A DNA stretch of 64,000 nt from Candidatus Defluviibacillus avedoerensis. Its GTDB lineage: Bacteria; Pseudomonadota; Gammaproteobacteria; Burkholderiales; Burkholderiaceae_C. The notes beneath the pieces are model-generated. The model worked only from the letters and a program-made list of their open reading frames with translations, ran no database searches and was not told the origin of the DNA. The position numbers and the translations under genes are program-made. The stretch spans positions 1-64,000 of the forward strand of contig JADJBS010000008.1 in NCBI GenBank assembly GCA_016703665.1, read 5' to 3'. Shown one piece after another: positions 40,113 to 49,265 of this stretch (the first letter of the stretch is position 1; each line of letters begins with the position of its first letter).

Positions 40113-41309
40113 TTAGAGCACGCCGCGCGACTTGAGTTCGGCCTGCTTTTCTGCGTTGATACCCAAAAGCGCTGCCAAAACTTCCTGCGTCCCCTCGCCC
40201 AACACGGGCGGGGCGTGGCGAATCGGCAGGCGCTCACCGTCCAGTCGGTAAGGTGGAGCCATCACATGTGTGCTGCCGGCCACGGGGTGGGGCTGCTCAG
40301 TGACCAGACCACCGCGTATTGAGCGCTCAGAGGTCAAGGCCTCGTGAAGGCCCAGCACCTCCCCACAGGGGATGCCCGCTGCAGCCAGTCGCTCTAGCAA
40401 CTGGCTGCGTTGGCGGCTTTTCATCTCGCGCAGCAATTCGGGCACCAGATACGCCCGGTTTGCACCTCGCCCCAGGTTGCTTTTGAAGCGTTCATCGTCG
40501 GCCAGATCAGCACGGTCGATCACGTCTCGGCAAAAGCGCTCAAACTGGCGGTTATTCCCCACTGCCACCACCAGCGGGCCGTCTGCCGCATCAAACACGC
40601 CGTAGGGCACGATGGAAGGATGGGCATTGCCAAAGCGCGGTGGATCCTGCTTCTTCAATAGCGCTTCTAGGCCGTAATAGGCGGTGATCATCACGCCGCT
40701 GTCGTACAAGGCCATCTCGATGTGGCGGCCTTGGCCTGTGCGCTGGCGCTCAAACAGGGCGGCCAGTACGGCCTGTCCAGCGTACATGCCGGTCATCATG
40801 TCCACCGCAGCAATGCCGAACTTAAGAGGGGGTTGGCTGGCTTCGCCGTTCAAGGCCATCAGGCCGGATTCGCCTTGCACCACCAGGTCATAACCGGGGC
40901 GTGAGGCCTCTGGGCCGGTGCGGTCATAGCCTGAGATTGAGCAGTAAATGATGTCTGCTTTGATTGCTTTGAGCTGTTCATACCCGAGGCCCATGCGTTC
41001 GGCATCGCCGTACTTGAAGTTTTGAATGACCACGTCACACTGCTTTGCCAAGTCCAGTGCAATTTGCTGGGCCTCGGGCAGCTTCAGATCCAAGGTGATA
41101 GAGCGCTTGTTGCGGTTCACGCTGTTGAAATAAGGCGTTTCGGTCTTGCCTACGCGCACGCCCCAGTCCCGGGTGTCGTCACCCCGCAAGGGATGCTCGA
41201 CCTTGATGACCTCGGCGCCAAAGTCGCCCAGCACCATGCCGCACCAGGGGCCTGCGAGGACGCGGGAAAGATCAAGAACACGGACGCCAGAGAGGGGAAG
41301 TGAAGTCAT
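40113..41309 (-). CDS. CaiB/BaiF-family (class III) CoA transferase
   Basis: A 398-residue CoA transferase with the family N-terminus GVRVLDLSRVLAGPWCGMVLGDFGAEVIKVEHP and the catalytic Asp in SRPGYDLVVQGESG. It lies 95 bases downstream of the ferredoxin reductase gene on the same strand and may belong to the P450 operon. It could activate the acid made by that pathway, but the substrate is unknown. Confidence 0.88.
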   Translation of the reverse strand: MTSLPLSGVRVLDLSRVLAGPWCGMVLGDFGAEVIKVEHPLRGDDTRDWGVRVGKTETPYFNSVNRNKRSITLDLKLPEAQQIALDLAKQCDVVIQNFKYGDAERMGLGYEQLKAIKADIIYCSISGYDRTGPEASRPGYDLVVQGESGLMALNGEASQPPLKFGIAAVDMMTGMYAGQAVLAALFERQRTGQGRHIEMALYDSGVMITAYYGLEALLKKQDPPRFGNAHPSIVPYGVFDAADGPLVVAVGNNRQFERFCRDVIDRADLADDERFKSNLGRGANRAYLVPELLREMKSRQRSQLLERLAAAGIPCGEVLGLHEALTSERSIRGGLVTEQPHPVAGSTHVMAPPYRLDGERLPIRHAPPVLGEGTQEVLAALLGINAEKQAELKSRGVL

Positions 41310-41404
41310 GGGCGCATTGTGCCCAGGAAAGCGCTCGTCAGCCCATGCATTTTCTGAAGGGTGGGTTCACAGCAGGGCAGTGGCGGTTTGCCCACAGCTG
41401 CACA

Positions 41405-42640
41405 CTATTGCTGCAACAAATTGGCCAGGTCAAAGCCCAAGTCCTTCACTTGCGCAGGGGTAGGCGACACGCCCAGGTCCAGCAGCTTGCGGGCCTGTAA
41501 ATGGTCTTTGGTGGCGTTGACGCTGTCCACGGCCAGCAGTTGTTCGCCCTTGTAGTGGTACACGCTGAAAGGGCCAGACGCCATGTCGCCGCGCACCGCC
41601 CAGGTGTCCGCACCCATCGACAATCCCGCCATTTGCAGCTTTTTGTCGTACTGATCGCTCCAGAACCAGGGTGTGGCGGTGAAGGGGCGCTCGGTGCCCA
41701 GCAATGCCGCAGCCGCAGACTTGCCTTGCTCGGTCGCGTTTTGAACAGACTCCAGCCTCAGAAGCGTGCCGTCGGAAAGGCGGCGAGCGGTACAGTCGCC
41801 CGCTGACACGATGGAGTTGTCACTGGTGCGGCAGCAATCGTCCACCACAATGCCCCGGTCGCATTCGAGGCCAGCGGCCTTGGCGAGATGGTCGTTGGCG
41901 GCCACACCAATGCCGACAACCACCAGGCCTGCAGCCTGCACGCTGCCATCGGCCATGAGAACGCCGCTCACGTAGCCATCGGAACCGACCTCCAGTGCCG
42001 CGATCTGCGCGTTCAGTACCAGCTTGGCGCCGTGGCTGCGGTGGAGCTCGGCATACCAATCCGACAGGCTTTGCGCCAGCACCCTACCCAGCAGGCGGGG
42101 GGCGGCTTCCAGCACGGTCACACTCAAACCCTTCTTGCGGGCGGTGGCGGCCACTTCCAGACCGATGAAGCCGCCGCCGATCACCACCAGGGGCAAGTTC
42201 TTTTGGAGACAAGCGGCCATGCGCTCGGCAATGGCGCTGGCATCGTCGCGGGACCGAAGTGGCAGCACGCCCTTGGCATCAGCACCTGGCAGACTGAGCA
42301 TGCGCGGCGTGGAGCCGGTGGCCAGCACCAGGCCGGTGTAGGGCAGGGTGGAGCCGTCTGCCAGTGTGACCGTCTTGGCCGTACGGTCAATGGCGCTGAC
42401 TTCGGTGTTCGTGCGCAGAGTGATGTTTTTCTTGGCCAGCATCTCTGGCGCGCGCATCACCAGTTGAATCGCCTCCATCTCACCGGCCAGCCACGCCTTG
42501 GACAAGGGTGGGCGGTGGTAGGGGCCGTGGGCTTCATTGCCCAGCAGGGTGATGCTGCCGTCAAAGCCAGCTGCACGCAGGGCTTCGGCGGTTTGCACTC
42601 CGGCCTGACCGGCCCCGATGATGACGATGGATTGGGACAT
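41405..42640 (-). CDS. NAD(P)H-dependent ferredoxin reductase
   Basis: A 411-residue FAD protein of the putidaredoxin-reductase type, with FAD-binding GAGQAGVQTAEALR and NAD-binding VIGGGFIGLEVAATAR. It passes electrons from NADH to the adjacent 2Fe-2S ferredoxin, which feeds the P450. Three bases separate it from the ferredoxin gene. Confidence 0.9.
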   Translation of the reverse strand: MSQSIVIIGAGQAGVQTAEALRAAGFDGSITLLGNEAHGPYHRPPLSKAWLAGEMEAIQLVMRAPEMLAKKNITLRTNTEVSAIDRTAKTVTLADGSTLPYTGLVLATGSTPRMLSLPGADAKGVLPLRSRDDASAIAERMAACLQKNLPLVVIGGGFIGLEVAATARKKGLSVTVLEAAPRLLGRVLAQSLSDWYAELHRSHGAKLVLNAQIAALEVGSDGYVSGVLMADGSVQAAGLVVVGIGVAANDHLAKAAGLECDRGIVVDDCCRTSDNSIVSAGDCTARRLSDGTLLRLESVQNATEQGKSAAAALLGTERPFTATPWFWSDQYDKKLQMAGLSMGADTWAVRGDMASGPFSVYHYKGEQLLAVDSVNATKDHLQARKLLDLGVSPTPAQVKDLGFDLANLLQQ

Positions 42641-42643
42641 GGC

Positions 42644-42967
42644 TTATTCCTGTGTGGCGGGCAGCAAGACCTTCAGGCCTTCCAGCGCGGCACTGGATTT
42701 GATTTGACAAGCCAGACGGCTGTTGGGGCGGCGCTCGGAGGCCACGTTCTCCAGCATGGCCAGTTCGCCTTCGGACGCGGCGGGCAGCTCGCCCAGGCGG
42801 GCTTCGTCCACATAACAGTGGCAAGTGGCGCAGGCGCAGGAGCCGCCGCATTCGCCCAGGATGCCGTCCACGCCGTTGGTGGTCGCGCCCTGCATCAAAC
42901 TCCAGCCGTCGGCCAGATTGACAGTGGTGGATTGGCCATTGGCCTCGATGAAAGTGATATTTGCCAT
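42644..42967 (-). CDS. 2Fe-2S ferredoxin (putidaredoxin type)
   Basis: A 107-residue ferredoxin with the C-X5-C-X2-C cluster motif in GECGGSCACATC and the fourth Cys in RLACQIK. It is the electron carrier between the reductase and the P450. Confidence 0.92.
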   Translation of the reverse strand: MANITFIEANGQSTTVNLADGWSLMQGATTNGVDGILGECGGSCACATCHCYVDEARLGELPAASEGELAMLENVASERRPNSRLACQIKSSAALEGLKVLLPATQE

Positions 42968-42990
42968 GATATGCAGGTCTCTAATAATTC

Positions 42991-43024
42991 AAAAAGCTGC
43001 CAGTGGACCGATCCACTTGGCAGC
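42991..43024 (-). terminator. Intrinsic terminator between the P450 and ferredoxin genes
   Basis: In transcript sense GCTGCCAAGTGGA pairs with TCCACTGGCAGC (one bulge) and TTTTT follows. It lies between two genes of an otherwise continuous operon, so it is probably leaky and lowers expression of the redox partners relative to the P450. Confidence 0.7.
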
Positions 43025-43058
43025 GTGTGTGCAGCGCTTTGGGATGTGCGCAGTTTAA

Positions 43059-44234
43059 TTAAGAAACGGCAAGCTCCAAAACCAAGGGACTGCGGAAGGT
43101 GCTCGAAGGCATCCAGGCAAGTTGATCTGCCACACGTGTGTACTCGGGCACCACCTTGTGGAACTCGTCAAAGGCAATCTTCACCGACAGGCGTGCAATC
43201 GCCGTTCCCAGGCAGGCATGCACACCACCGCCGAAGCCCAGGTGGCCACGTGGTTTGCGGGTGATGTCATACACATCGGGGTTCGGGTACTGGCGTTCGT
43301 CGCGGTTACCGGAGCCATAGGCCAGGCAGACAAAGTCGCCCTGTTTCATGGTCTGGCCATGCAGTTCCACATCGCGCATCAGGCGGCGGCGAAAGCGCTG
43401 AGCAGAGGTGTTGAAGCGCAGGCTTTCCTCGATCGCGTCTGCCAGCAATTCGGGATTGGCCACCACGGCGCGCCGTGCGTCATGGAAGGTTGCCATGTTG
43501 TAGGCGAACATCATCATGAAGCCGCCCAAACTCTCGACACCGGCCATGATCAATGTGGTGGTGGTGAGCAGTACCTCGCGGTCATCCAGGCGGTCGCCGT
43601 CGATCTCGGCGAGGGCAAAGTTGCTGATCAGGTCGTTGCGCGGCTCGGCCCGGCGCATGGCGATCACCTTGGCAGCGTAATCCTGCATCCAGTTGTAGGC
43701 CGCGATGTGTTCAGGGCCCTTGGCGCGGGTGCGTGAATCGCTCTGCACCATCAGCACGGCGTTGTCGCGCACGGTCTGCTCATCGACGATGGCTTCATCG
43801 CCCATGGGCAGGCCCAGCGCCGCCATCAGCACCTTCACCGTGAACTGTGAAGACACTTCCTTGAAGTCAAACTGCCGGGCGTTTTTGAGCTGAGCAAACA
43901 CATCTTTGGCGACTGCGCGGATCGGCTCTTCCAGGGCCAGCAGGTTGCGCTTCATGAACGCATGCTGGATCAGACCACGCAGGCGGTCATGCTTCGGTGG
44001 GTCAGAACTGCCAAGGGTGGCACCCGCACGGCCAGGCAGTTCGGTCATCAGGTTGCCGCTGGCCGAGGAATAGGTTTGCCAGTCTTGCCCGGCTGACACG
44101 ATGTCGGCATAGCGCGACAGTACCCACATCTGCGCCTCGGGGCTCCAGAAGCAGGGTTGCTCGTCACGCAAACGTTTGTAGTAGGGAAAAGGGTCCGCAT
44201 CAACGGCGGGTGAATAGGGGTCAAAGCTGAACAT
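43059..44234 (-). CDS. Cytochrome P450
   Basis: A soluble bacterial P450 of 391 residues, starting MFSFDPYSP at 44234 (GGAG seven bases upstream). The heme signature FGGGVHACLG and the ExxR motif in EESLRF are present. The I-helix reads AGVES, keeping the acid but with Ser in place of the usual Thr. With the downstream ferredoxin and reductase it forms a complete class I system. The PobR-like regulator suggests an aromatic acid substrate such as a methoxy- or alkylbenzoate; that is inference. Confidence 0.92.
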   Translation of the reverse strand: MFSFDPYSPAVDADPFPYYKRLRDEQPCFWSPEAQMWVLSRYADIVSAGQDWQTYSSASGNLMTELPGRAGATLGSSDPPKHDRLRGLIQHAFMKRNLLALEEPIRAVAKDVFAQLKNARQFDFKEVSSQFTVKVLMAALGLPMGDEAIVDEQTVRDNAVLMVQSDSRTRAKGPEHIAAYNWMQDYAAKVIAMRRAEPRNDLISNFALAEIDGDRLDDREVLLTTTTLIMAGVESLGGFMMMFAYNMATFHDARRAVVANPELLADAIEESLRFNTSAQRFRRRLMRDVELHGQTMKQGDFVCLAYGSGNRDERQYPNPDVYDITRKPRGHLGFGGGVHACLGTAIARLSVKIAFDEFHKVVPEYTRVADQLAWMPSSTFRSPLVLELAVS

Positions 44235-44353
44235 GTTTGTCTCCGGTGTGGGTGAAACGGACATTCGGACAGGCGCAACTGTAGTGAAAGCAGCCCAGGT
44301 GCGCACTGCAAAAAGTGTTAGGAAATCTTGTACTTTTTGTTCAAAATAGACGA

Positions 44354-45301
44354 GTGACTATCTCATCGGCCAAGCTGCACAAAACCCTTACCCGGGCGGC
44401 AGAGAAACCCGCCAGTGGCGTGCCCAGTTTCGCCCTCTACGGCGAAGCGGCAGAACCGGGCGGTGAGATGCTCCACATTGAGGAGGTGCAGTCGCGAAGC
44501 CGCCTCTATCGCTGGGAGATTGAGCCCCACGTGCACCATGGCTTGTACCAGGTGTTGTGGCTGCAACAGGGCACGGCCAACCTGGTGTTGGACGAGTGGC
44601 GCGGTGAGGTTTCTGGCCCCGCTGCCATTGTCGTTCCGCCCCGTGTGGTGCATGGTTTTCGCTTCGCGCCAGGAACCGATGGATTGGTACTTACCCTGAG
44701 CGCACGCTTTTTGGTCGAAGGCGACTTTCAAGCCGTGGGGGAGGCCTTTCGTGCCCTGTTTGCCGCACCTGGCGTGCTTCGCCTGAACGAGGACGCTGCC
44801 AGCGCCGAACGCCTGAGCGCCCTGTTCCGCGAATTGGCAGCAGAGTTCAACCTGCCCGCCTCTGGAGATGCCCCAGTGGTTGGCTGGCTGGCGCGCGCTG
44901 TCGTCTGGCGGTTAGCCCAAGCCCGTGCGCAAGGCCAGCAAGCCCCCAGCGAACGCGCGCATCGGCACCAGGCCTTGTTCACGCGCTTTCAATTGCTGGT
45001 GGAGCAGCATTTTCTGGAACATTGGCCCATCGAAAAGTATGCCTCCCGCCTGGGGCTGTCTACCGCACGGCTCAACCGCCTGGTGCAGGCTGAAGGCGCT
45101 CGCAGCGCGCTGGACCTGGTGCACGAGCGCCTGACCCGTGAAGCCTGCAGACGGCTGATTTACGTGGCGGCACCGGCGGCCAATCTTTCAGCCGAGTTAG
45201 GGTTTGAAGATCCGGCGTATTTCTCGCGCTTCTTCAAGCGGCGCACGGGCATGAGTCCGCACAAATACCGCCAGGCTCACCGCTCGCCGGAGGCCGCTTG
45301 A
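44354..45301 (+). CDS. AraC-family regulator (PobR-like)
   Basis: About 315 residues from GTG 44354; a GTG at 44315 is the longer alternative. An N-terminal cupin-like sensor (VHHGLYQVLWLQQGTANLVL) precedes a C-terminal double helix-turn-helix (EKYASRLGLSTARLNRL; AAELGF-like region before FSRFFKRRTGMSPHKYR). It is similar in kind to PobR of hydroxybenzoate pathways. Divergent from the P450 gene, it should activate it. Confidence 0.87.
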   Translation: MTISSAKLHKTLTRAAEKPASGVPSFALYGEAAEPGGEMLHIEEVQSRSRLYRWEIEPHVHHGLYQVLWLQQGTANLVLDEWRGEVSGPAAIVVPPRVVHGFRFAPGTDGLVLTLSARFLVEGDFQAVGEAFRALFAAPGVLRLNEDAASAERLSALFRELAAEFNLPASGDAPVVGWLARAVVWRLAQARAQGQQAPSERAHRHQALFTRFQLLVEQHFLEHWPIEKYASRLGLSTARLNRLVQAEGARSALDLVHERLTREACRRLIYVAAPAANLSAELGFEDPAYFSRFFKRRTGMSPHKYRQAHRSPEAA

Positions 45302-45307
45302 CGGGTC

Positions 45308-46207
45308 TTATACCGTCAGCGCAACGACGGCATCCAACTCTCCCCGCAGCCATCGATGCGCCGGGTCATGGTGGTGCCGTGCATGCCAGACCATGTACAT
45401 GGGCATGGGCGGGCAGTTGATTGGCAACTTGGCAGTGGCCAGGCCACGAAGCAGGTGAGACTGCAAGCGCAGCGGTGCAGTTGCCAGCAAGTCACTGCCG
45501 CGCACAAAGGATGCCAAGCCCGCAAATCCGGGCACGGTCGCCACAAAGCGGCGCTGCACGCCATTTTTTAGCATCCATTGGTCCATGTCCAGCGCACGCT
45601 GCGGCTCATAAACCACGGTGACATGGTCTGCAGCCATGTAGTCGGCCAAGGTTTCGGGGGGAAGGCGCTGGGCGGCATCGTAATAAACCCGGTGCTCGTC
45701 CTCAAACAAGCGCTTTTGCAAAATGTCAGCCCCGTCCGGCGGGCGTGGGCTGATGACCAGTTGGCACTGTTCGTCGCGCAGCATCTCCAGGCCGGGTACG
45801 TTTGACGGGATCACGCGCAGCTTTACACCGGGCGCCTGGGTACGCAATCGGCCAAGCAAAGGTGGTAGTAGCAGGTCTCGCTGAAAGTCATTGGCTGCAA
45901 TGGTGAACTTGGCGTTCCAGCGGCCTGGCGCAAAGTCGCCCGACCGGGCAAAGCGCTCCATGGCGGTCAGCATTTCACGGGCCTGCAGGGCCAGCGTTTC
46001 AGCCCGCGCGGTGGCCACGATGCCCCTGCCAGATTTGACAAACAAAGGGTCGCCCGTGATGGCACGCAGCTTGTCCAGCAAGTGACTCACGGCCGATTGC
46101 GTCACACCCAGCCGCTGCGCAGCGCCCGTGACTGAGCCGACATCCACTACCGCCACCAAGAGCTGCATCAGGCGACCATCCAGATCTGAATAATCGAATT
46201 TGCTCAT
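45308..46207 (-). CDS. LysR-family regulator of ligAB
   Basis: A 299-residue LysR regulator of the NodD/LinR-like subgroup: helix-turn-helix SVTGAAQRLGVTQSAVSHLLDKLR and a C-terminal effector domain. It is divergent from ligA. Its start codon lies inside a near-perfect inverted repeat at 46205-46227, which suggests it represses itself and controls ligAB. Confidence 0.88.
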   Translation of the reverse strand: MSKFDYSDLDGRLMQLLVAVVDVGSVTGAAQRLGVTQSAVSHLLDKLRAITGDPLFVKSGRGIVATARAETLALQAREMLTAMERFARSGDFAPGRWNAKFTIAANDFQRDLLLPPLLGRLRTQAPGVKLRVIPSNVPGLEMLRDEQCQLVISPRPPDGADILQKRLFEDEHRVYYDAAQRLPPETLADYMAADHVTVVYEPQRALDMDQWMLKNGVQRRFVATVPGFAGLASFVRGSDLLATAPLRLQSHLLRGLATAKLPINCPPMPMYMVWHARHHHDPAHRWLRGELDAVVALTV

Positions 46208-46227
46208 GAGTCATATCATGATTCATG
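46205..46227. promoter_or_regulatory. Candidate operator between LysR and ligA
   Basis: CATGAGTCAT and ATGATTCATG match as inverted repeats at nine of ten positions around a 3-base spacer. The site covers the LysR start codon. Confidence 0.5.
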
Positions 46228-46293
46228 TGTTTATTTTTTGCAAACGGCGGGGAATACTTCGCCCACTTTGAGACAACTTTCAGGAGATGAACA

Positions 46294-46647
46294 GTGGCAC
46301 AAGCTTCCCCCCTGCCGAAGATTCCCGGCACCACACCGTTTGACGCCGAGCAGGCCAAAAAGGGTTACGCACTCAATAAGATGTGCTTTTCTTTTAATTC
46401 GGCCGACTGCCGAAAAGAATTCCTGGCAGATGAAGAGGCCTACATGCGCAAGTACGGCCTGAACGAGCAACAAGCCGCTGCCATTCGCGCCAAGAACGTG
46501 TTGCAGTTGATTGCTGCTGGTGGCAATGCTTACTACCTGGCCAAGTTCGCCGGTATTTTTGGCCTCGACATGCAGGACATCGGCGCCCAACAAACGGGCA
46601 TGACCAAAGACGAATTCAAGGCCAAGCTTGTGGCCGCTGGCAAATAA
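46294..46647 (+). CDS. ligA: Protocatechuate 4,5-dioxygenase alpha subunit (LigA/PmdA type)
   Basis: The 117-residue small subunit of a type II extradiol dioxygenase. It starts with GTG after AGGAG. KMCFSFNSADCRKEFLADEEAYM and the GGNAYYLAKFAGIFG motif are typical of LigA, which caps the active site of LigB. Fifteen bases separate it from ligB. Confidence 0.9.
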   Translation: MAQASPLPKIPGTTPFDAEQAKKGYALNKMCFSFNSADCRKEFLADEEAYMRKYGLNEQQAAAIRAKNVLQLIAAGGNAYYLAKFAGIFGLDMQDIGAQQTGMTKDEFKAKLVAAGK

Positions 46648-46662
46648 GAAGGACACACCAAA

Positions 46663-47511
46663 ATGGCACAACTTATCGGCGGCCTCGGCACATCACATAT
46701 TCCCGCTATCGGCGGCGCTATCCACAAAGGCCTGCAGCAAACACCGTATTGGAAGCCTTTCTTTGACGGCTTTCCTCCTATCCAGAAGTGGTTGGGAGAG
46801 AAAAAGCCTGACGTGATGGTCATTTTCTACAACGACCACGGCCTGAACTTCTTCCTGGACAAGATGCCCACTTTCGCCGTGGGCGCTGCACGCGAATATG
46901 TCAATTCAGACGAAGGTTGGGGTATTCCCTCCCTGGAGCCACTGAAGGGCGACATTGACCTGTCCTGGCACATCATCAACACCCTGATCGACAAAGAGTT
47001 TGACGTGGTGACCTGTCAGGAAATGCTGGTGGATCATGCCTGCTCCTTGCCACTCAAGCTGCTTTACCCAGAAGGTAACTACCCTGTGACGGTGGTGCCG
47101 GTTTGCATTAACACGGTGCAGTTCCCCTTGCCGTCAGCCAAGCGTTGCTACGCGCTGGGCAAGGCGGTGGGTGAGGCAATCAGGTCATGGGACAGCAGCA
47201 AGACGGTGGCCGTGCTGGCGTCTGGTGGCCTATCGCACCAACTGGATGGTGAGCGAGCTGGATTTATCAACAAGGAATTTGATCTGCAGTTCCTGGACAG
47301 CCTGGAAAGCAACCCCGAGTGGGCCACGCAGTTCAGCGTGCATGAACTGGTTGAAAAAACCGGTACGCAAGGCGTCGAACTGCTGATGTGGCTTGCCATG
47401 CGCGGCGCGCTGGGCACGGGTGGCGGGTCCAAGGTCAAGCGGGTCACGGGCAACTACCACATCCCGATTTCCAACACGGCCACCGCTGTGCTGGCACTGG
47501 AAACTGTCTGA
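46663..47511 (+). CDS. ligB: Protocatechuate 4,5-dioxygenase beta subunit (LigB/PmdB type)
   Basis: The 282-residue catalytic subunit. Iron-binding His are in GTSHIPAIGG (near residue 12) and in YNDHGLN (near residue 60); the catalytic His is in SGGLSHQLDG. It cleaves protocatechuate at the 4,5-bond. No other meta-cleavage pathway gene (ligC, ligI, ligJ, ligK) is in the window. Gallate or a methoxylated catechol are alternative substrates. Confidence 0.92.
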   Translation: MAQLIGGLGTSHIPAIGGAIHKGLQQTPYWKPFFDGFPPIQKWLGEKKPDVMVIFYNDHGLNFFLDKMPTFAVGAAREYVNSDEGWGIPSLEPLKGDIDLSWHIINTLIDKEFDVVTCQEMLVDHACSLPLKLLYPEGNYPVTVVPVCINTVQFPLPSAKRCYALGKAVGEAIRSWDSSKTVAVLASGGLSHQLDGERAGFINKEFDLQFLDSLESNPEWATQFSVHELVEKTGTQGVELLMWLAMRGALGTGGGSKVKRVTGNYHIPISNTATAVLALETV

Positions 47512-47589
47512 TCCGGGGCGAACCAGGTTCGCCACTCTCGTACACAACGCAGCTTTCTGCCATGATGCGGGCAGAAAGCTGTTTTTTGT

Positions 47590-48366
47590 ATGACAACTCC
47601 ATTTCTTCCGATCAGTGCGGGTGAACGACTCTCCGTCAAGGTGGCCGATCAACTGGCTGCGCAAATCCATTCTGGCCAGGTTGGTCCTGGCGACAAGCTG
47701 CCCACCGAAGCCGAACTGGTGCAGCAGTTTCAGGTTAGCCGCACGGTCGTGCGCGAAGCCGTGTCACGCCTGAAATCCCTGGGATTGTTAGAGTCGCGCC
47801 AAGGCAGCGGTGTGTATGTCAGCAGCAGCCCTGCTTTTGCGCCTCTCAATTTTGATGCCCGGCATGCGGAATCGAAGGTGGCGGTGCTTCAGATGGTCGA
47901 AGTGCGCCGTGCCTTGGAGGCCGAAGTTGCAGGGCTTGCTGCTATGCGGCGCAGCAACGCCGATGTGCAGCGAATTCAAGCCGCTGTGAAGCAACTGGAG
48001 CGCGCGGTAAGCGAGGGGCATAACGGCGTTGATGAAGACGTGCTTTTTCACCGAGCCATTGCTGAAGCTGCGCAAAACCCGTTTTTGATGAGCACGCTGG
48101 ACTACCTGGCGCAGTTCCTCAAGGGGGCCACCCGTGTCACCCGAGCCAACGAGGCGCGCCGCGCCGACTTCATGGACGCCGTGCGCACCGAGCATCAAAC
48201 CATTGTTGAGGCTATTGAGAAAGGTGATGCTGCTGCTGCCCGCGCTGCGGCTGCTTGCCACATGGACAACGCCGTCGCCCGCATCGAGGAGGCGGACCCA
48301 AGCTTCTGGCAGTCTGAAGGCGTGCAGCTGGCGCATCCCTTGGTGTCACGACTTTCTGTGAATTGA
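47590..48366 (+). CDS. FadR-subfamily GntR transcriptional regulator
   Basis: An N-terminal winged helix (GDKLPTEAELVQQFQVSRTVVREAVSRLKSLGLL) and a C-terminal all-helical FCD ligand domain, 258 residues. FCD regulators bind organic acids through a metal site. It starts 78 bases after ligB on the same strand; its targets are not evident. Confidence 0.9.
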   Translation: MTTPFLPISAGERLSVKVADQLAAQIHSGQVGPGDKLPTEAELVQQFQVSRTVVREAVSRLKSLGLLESRQGSGVYVSSSPAFAPLNFDARHAESKVAVLQMVEVRRALEAEVAGLAAMRRSNADVQRIQAAVKQLERAVSEGHNGVDEDVLFHRAIAEAAQNPFLMSTLDYLAQFLKGATRVTRANEARRADFMDAVRTEHQTIVEAIEKGDAAAARAAAACHMDNAVARIEEADPSFWQSEGVQLAHPLVSRLSVN

Positions 48367-48418
48367 CCATTGGTAGATTTTTCCGTACACTTGTGTATTG
48401 AGTTTGGAAAGCATACCC

Positions 48419-49246
48419 ATGAGTGAACTCGTTGTCCGTCGGCTTTTGATCGACCTGAATGCCCCTATCCAGGCCCGCTGGTGCGGGGGGGACGCGTTCC
48501 GTTCGGCCTTTTTCAATGCACTGTCGATGAGCTTTCCGGCAGGCGAGCAATACTTCATTGATTCCGTTCGCGAAGGTCTGAAAACCTTGCCCGAAGTCGA
48601 GCGGCAAAAGTTTGCTGCTGAGGTGCAGGGTTTTATCGGGCAAGAGGCTACCCACCGCAGGCTGCATGGTCTGTTCAATGCGCATCTGACCCAACTGGGC
48701 TTTACCAACGAAATCGAGCGCCGTGCTCTGGCTCGCATGAAGGCGAATGCGGGTCGCGACAAACGCATTCACGTTGGCTCCACCGCTGCGACCGAGCACT
48801 TCACAGCTATTTTTGCCGACTGGATGCTGCGCCACCCAGAAGCCTTGGCAGGTGCCGAGCCGCGCTTGCAAACCCTTTGGCTTTGGCACTGTGCAGAAGA
48901 ATCAGAGCATCGCTGCACGGCGTTTGACCTGTATAAGGCCATGGGAGGCGATCAAAAGCACCGGATCCTGACTTTCAGGTACATCACGGTGGTGTTCCTG
49001 GGCGATGTACTTCGTCAGACGGTGCGCATCTTATGGCAGGACAAGAGTCTCTTCAAATGGAGTACTTGGCGCAGCGCCATGAGTTTCCTGTTCAGCAGGG
49101 ACGGCATCATTCGAGGTAACGTGGGTTTGTGGCGAGGTTACCTTGCGCCAGATTTTCACCCCAGCCAACAAAAGGCAGATTTGTCAACGCAGTGGCTGGT
49201 TGACAATCAGGCCCAGTACACCCTCGTGGGTAGCGTGGCTGGGTAA
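48419..49246 (+). CDS. PF10118-type putative metal-dependent hydrolase
   Basis: A cytosolic helical protein of 275 residues with putative metal ligands in GQEATHRRLH, ATEHFTAIF and CAEESEHRCTAFD, spaced like the diiron-type sites of this family. I prefer ATG 48419 (GGAAAG seven bases upstream) to the TTG at 48398. The biological role is unknown. Confidence 0.8.
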   Translation: MSELVVRRLLIDLNAPIQARWCGGDAFRSAFFNALSMSFPAGEQYFIDSVREGLKTLPEVERQKFAAEVQGFIGQEATHRRLHGLFNAHLTQLGFTNEIERRALARMKANAGRDKRIHVGSTAATEHFTAIFADWMLRHPEALAGAEPRLQTLWLWHCAEESEHRCTAFDLYKAMGGDQKHRILTFRYITVVFLGDVLRQTVRILWQDKSLFKWSTWRSAMSFLFSRDGIIRGNVGLWRGYLAPDFHPSQQKADLSTQWLVDNQAQYTLVGSVAG

Positions 49247-49265
49247 TCCGCCTGAGGTTTGCCTC

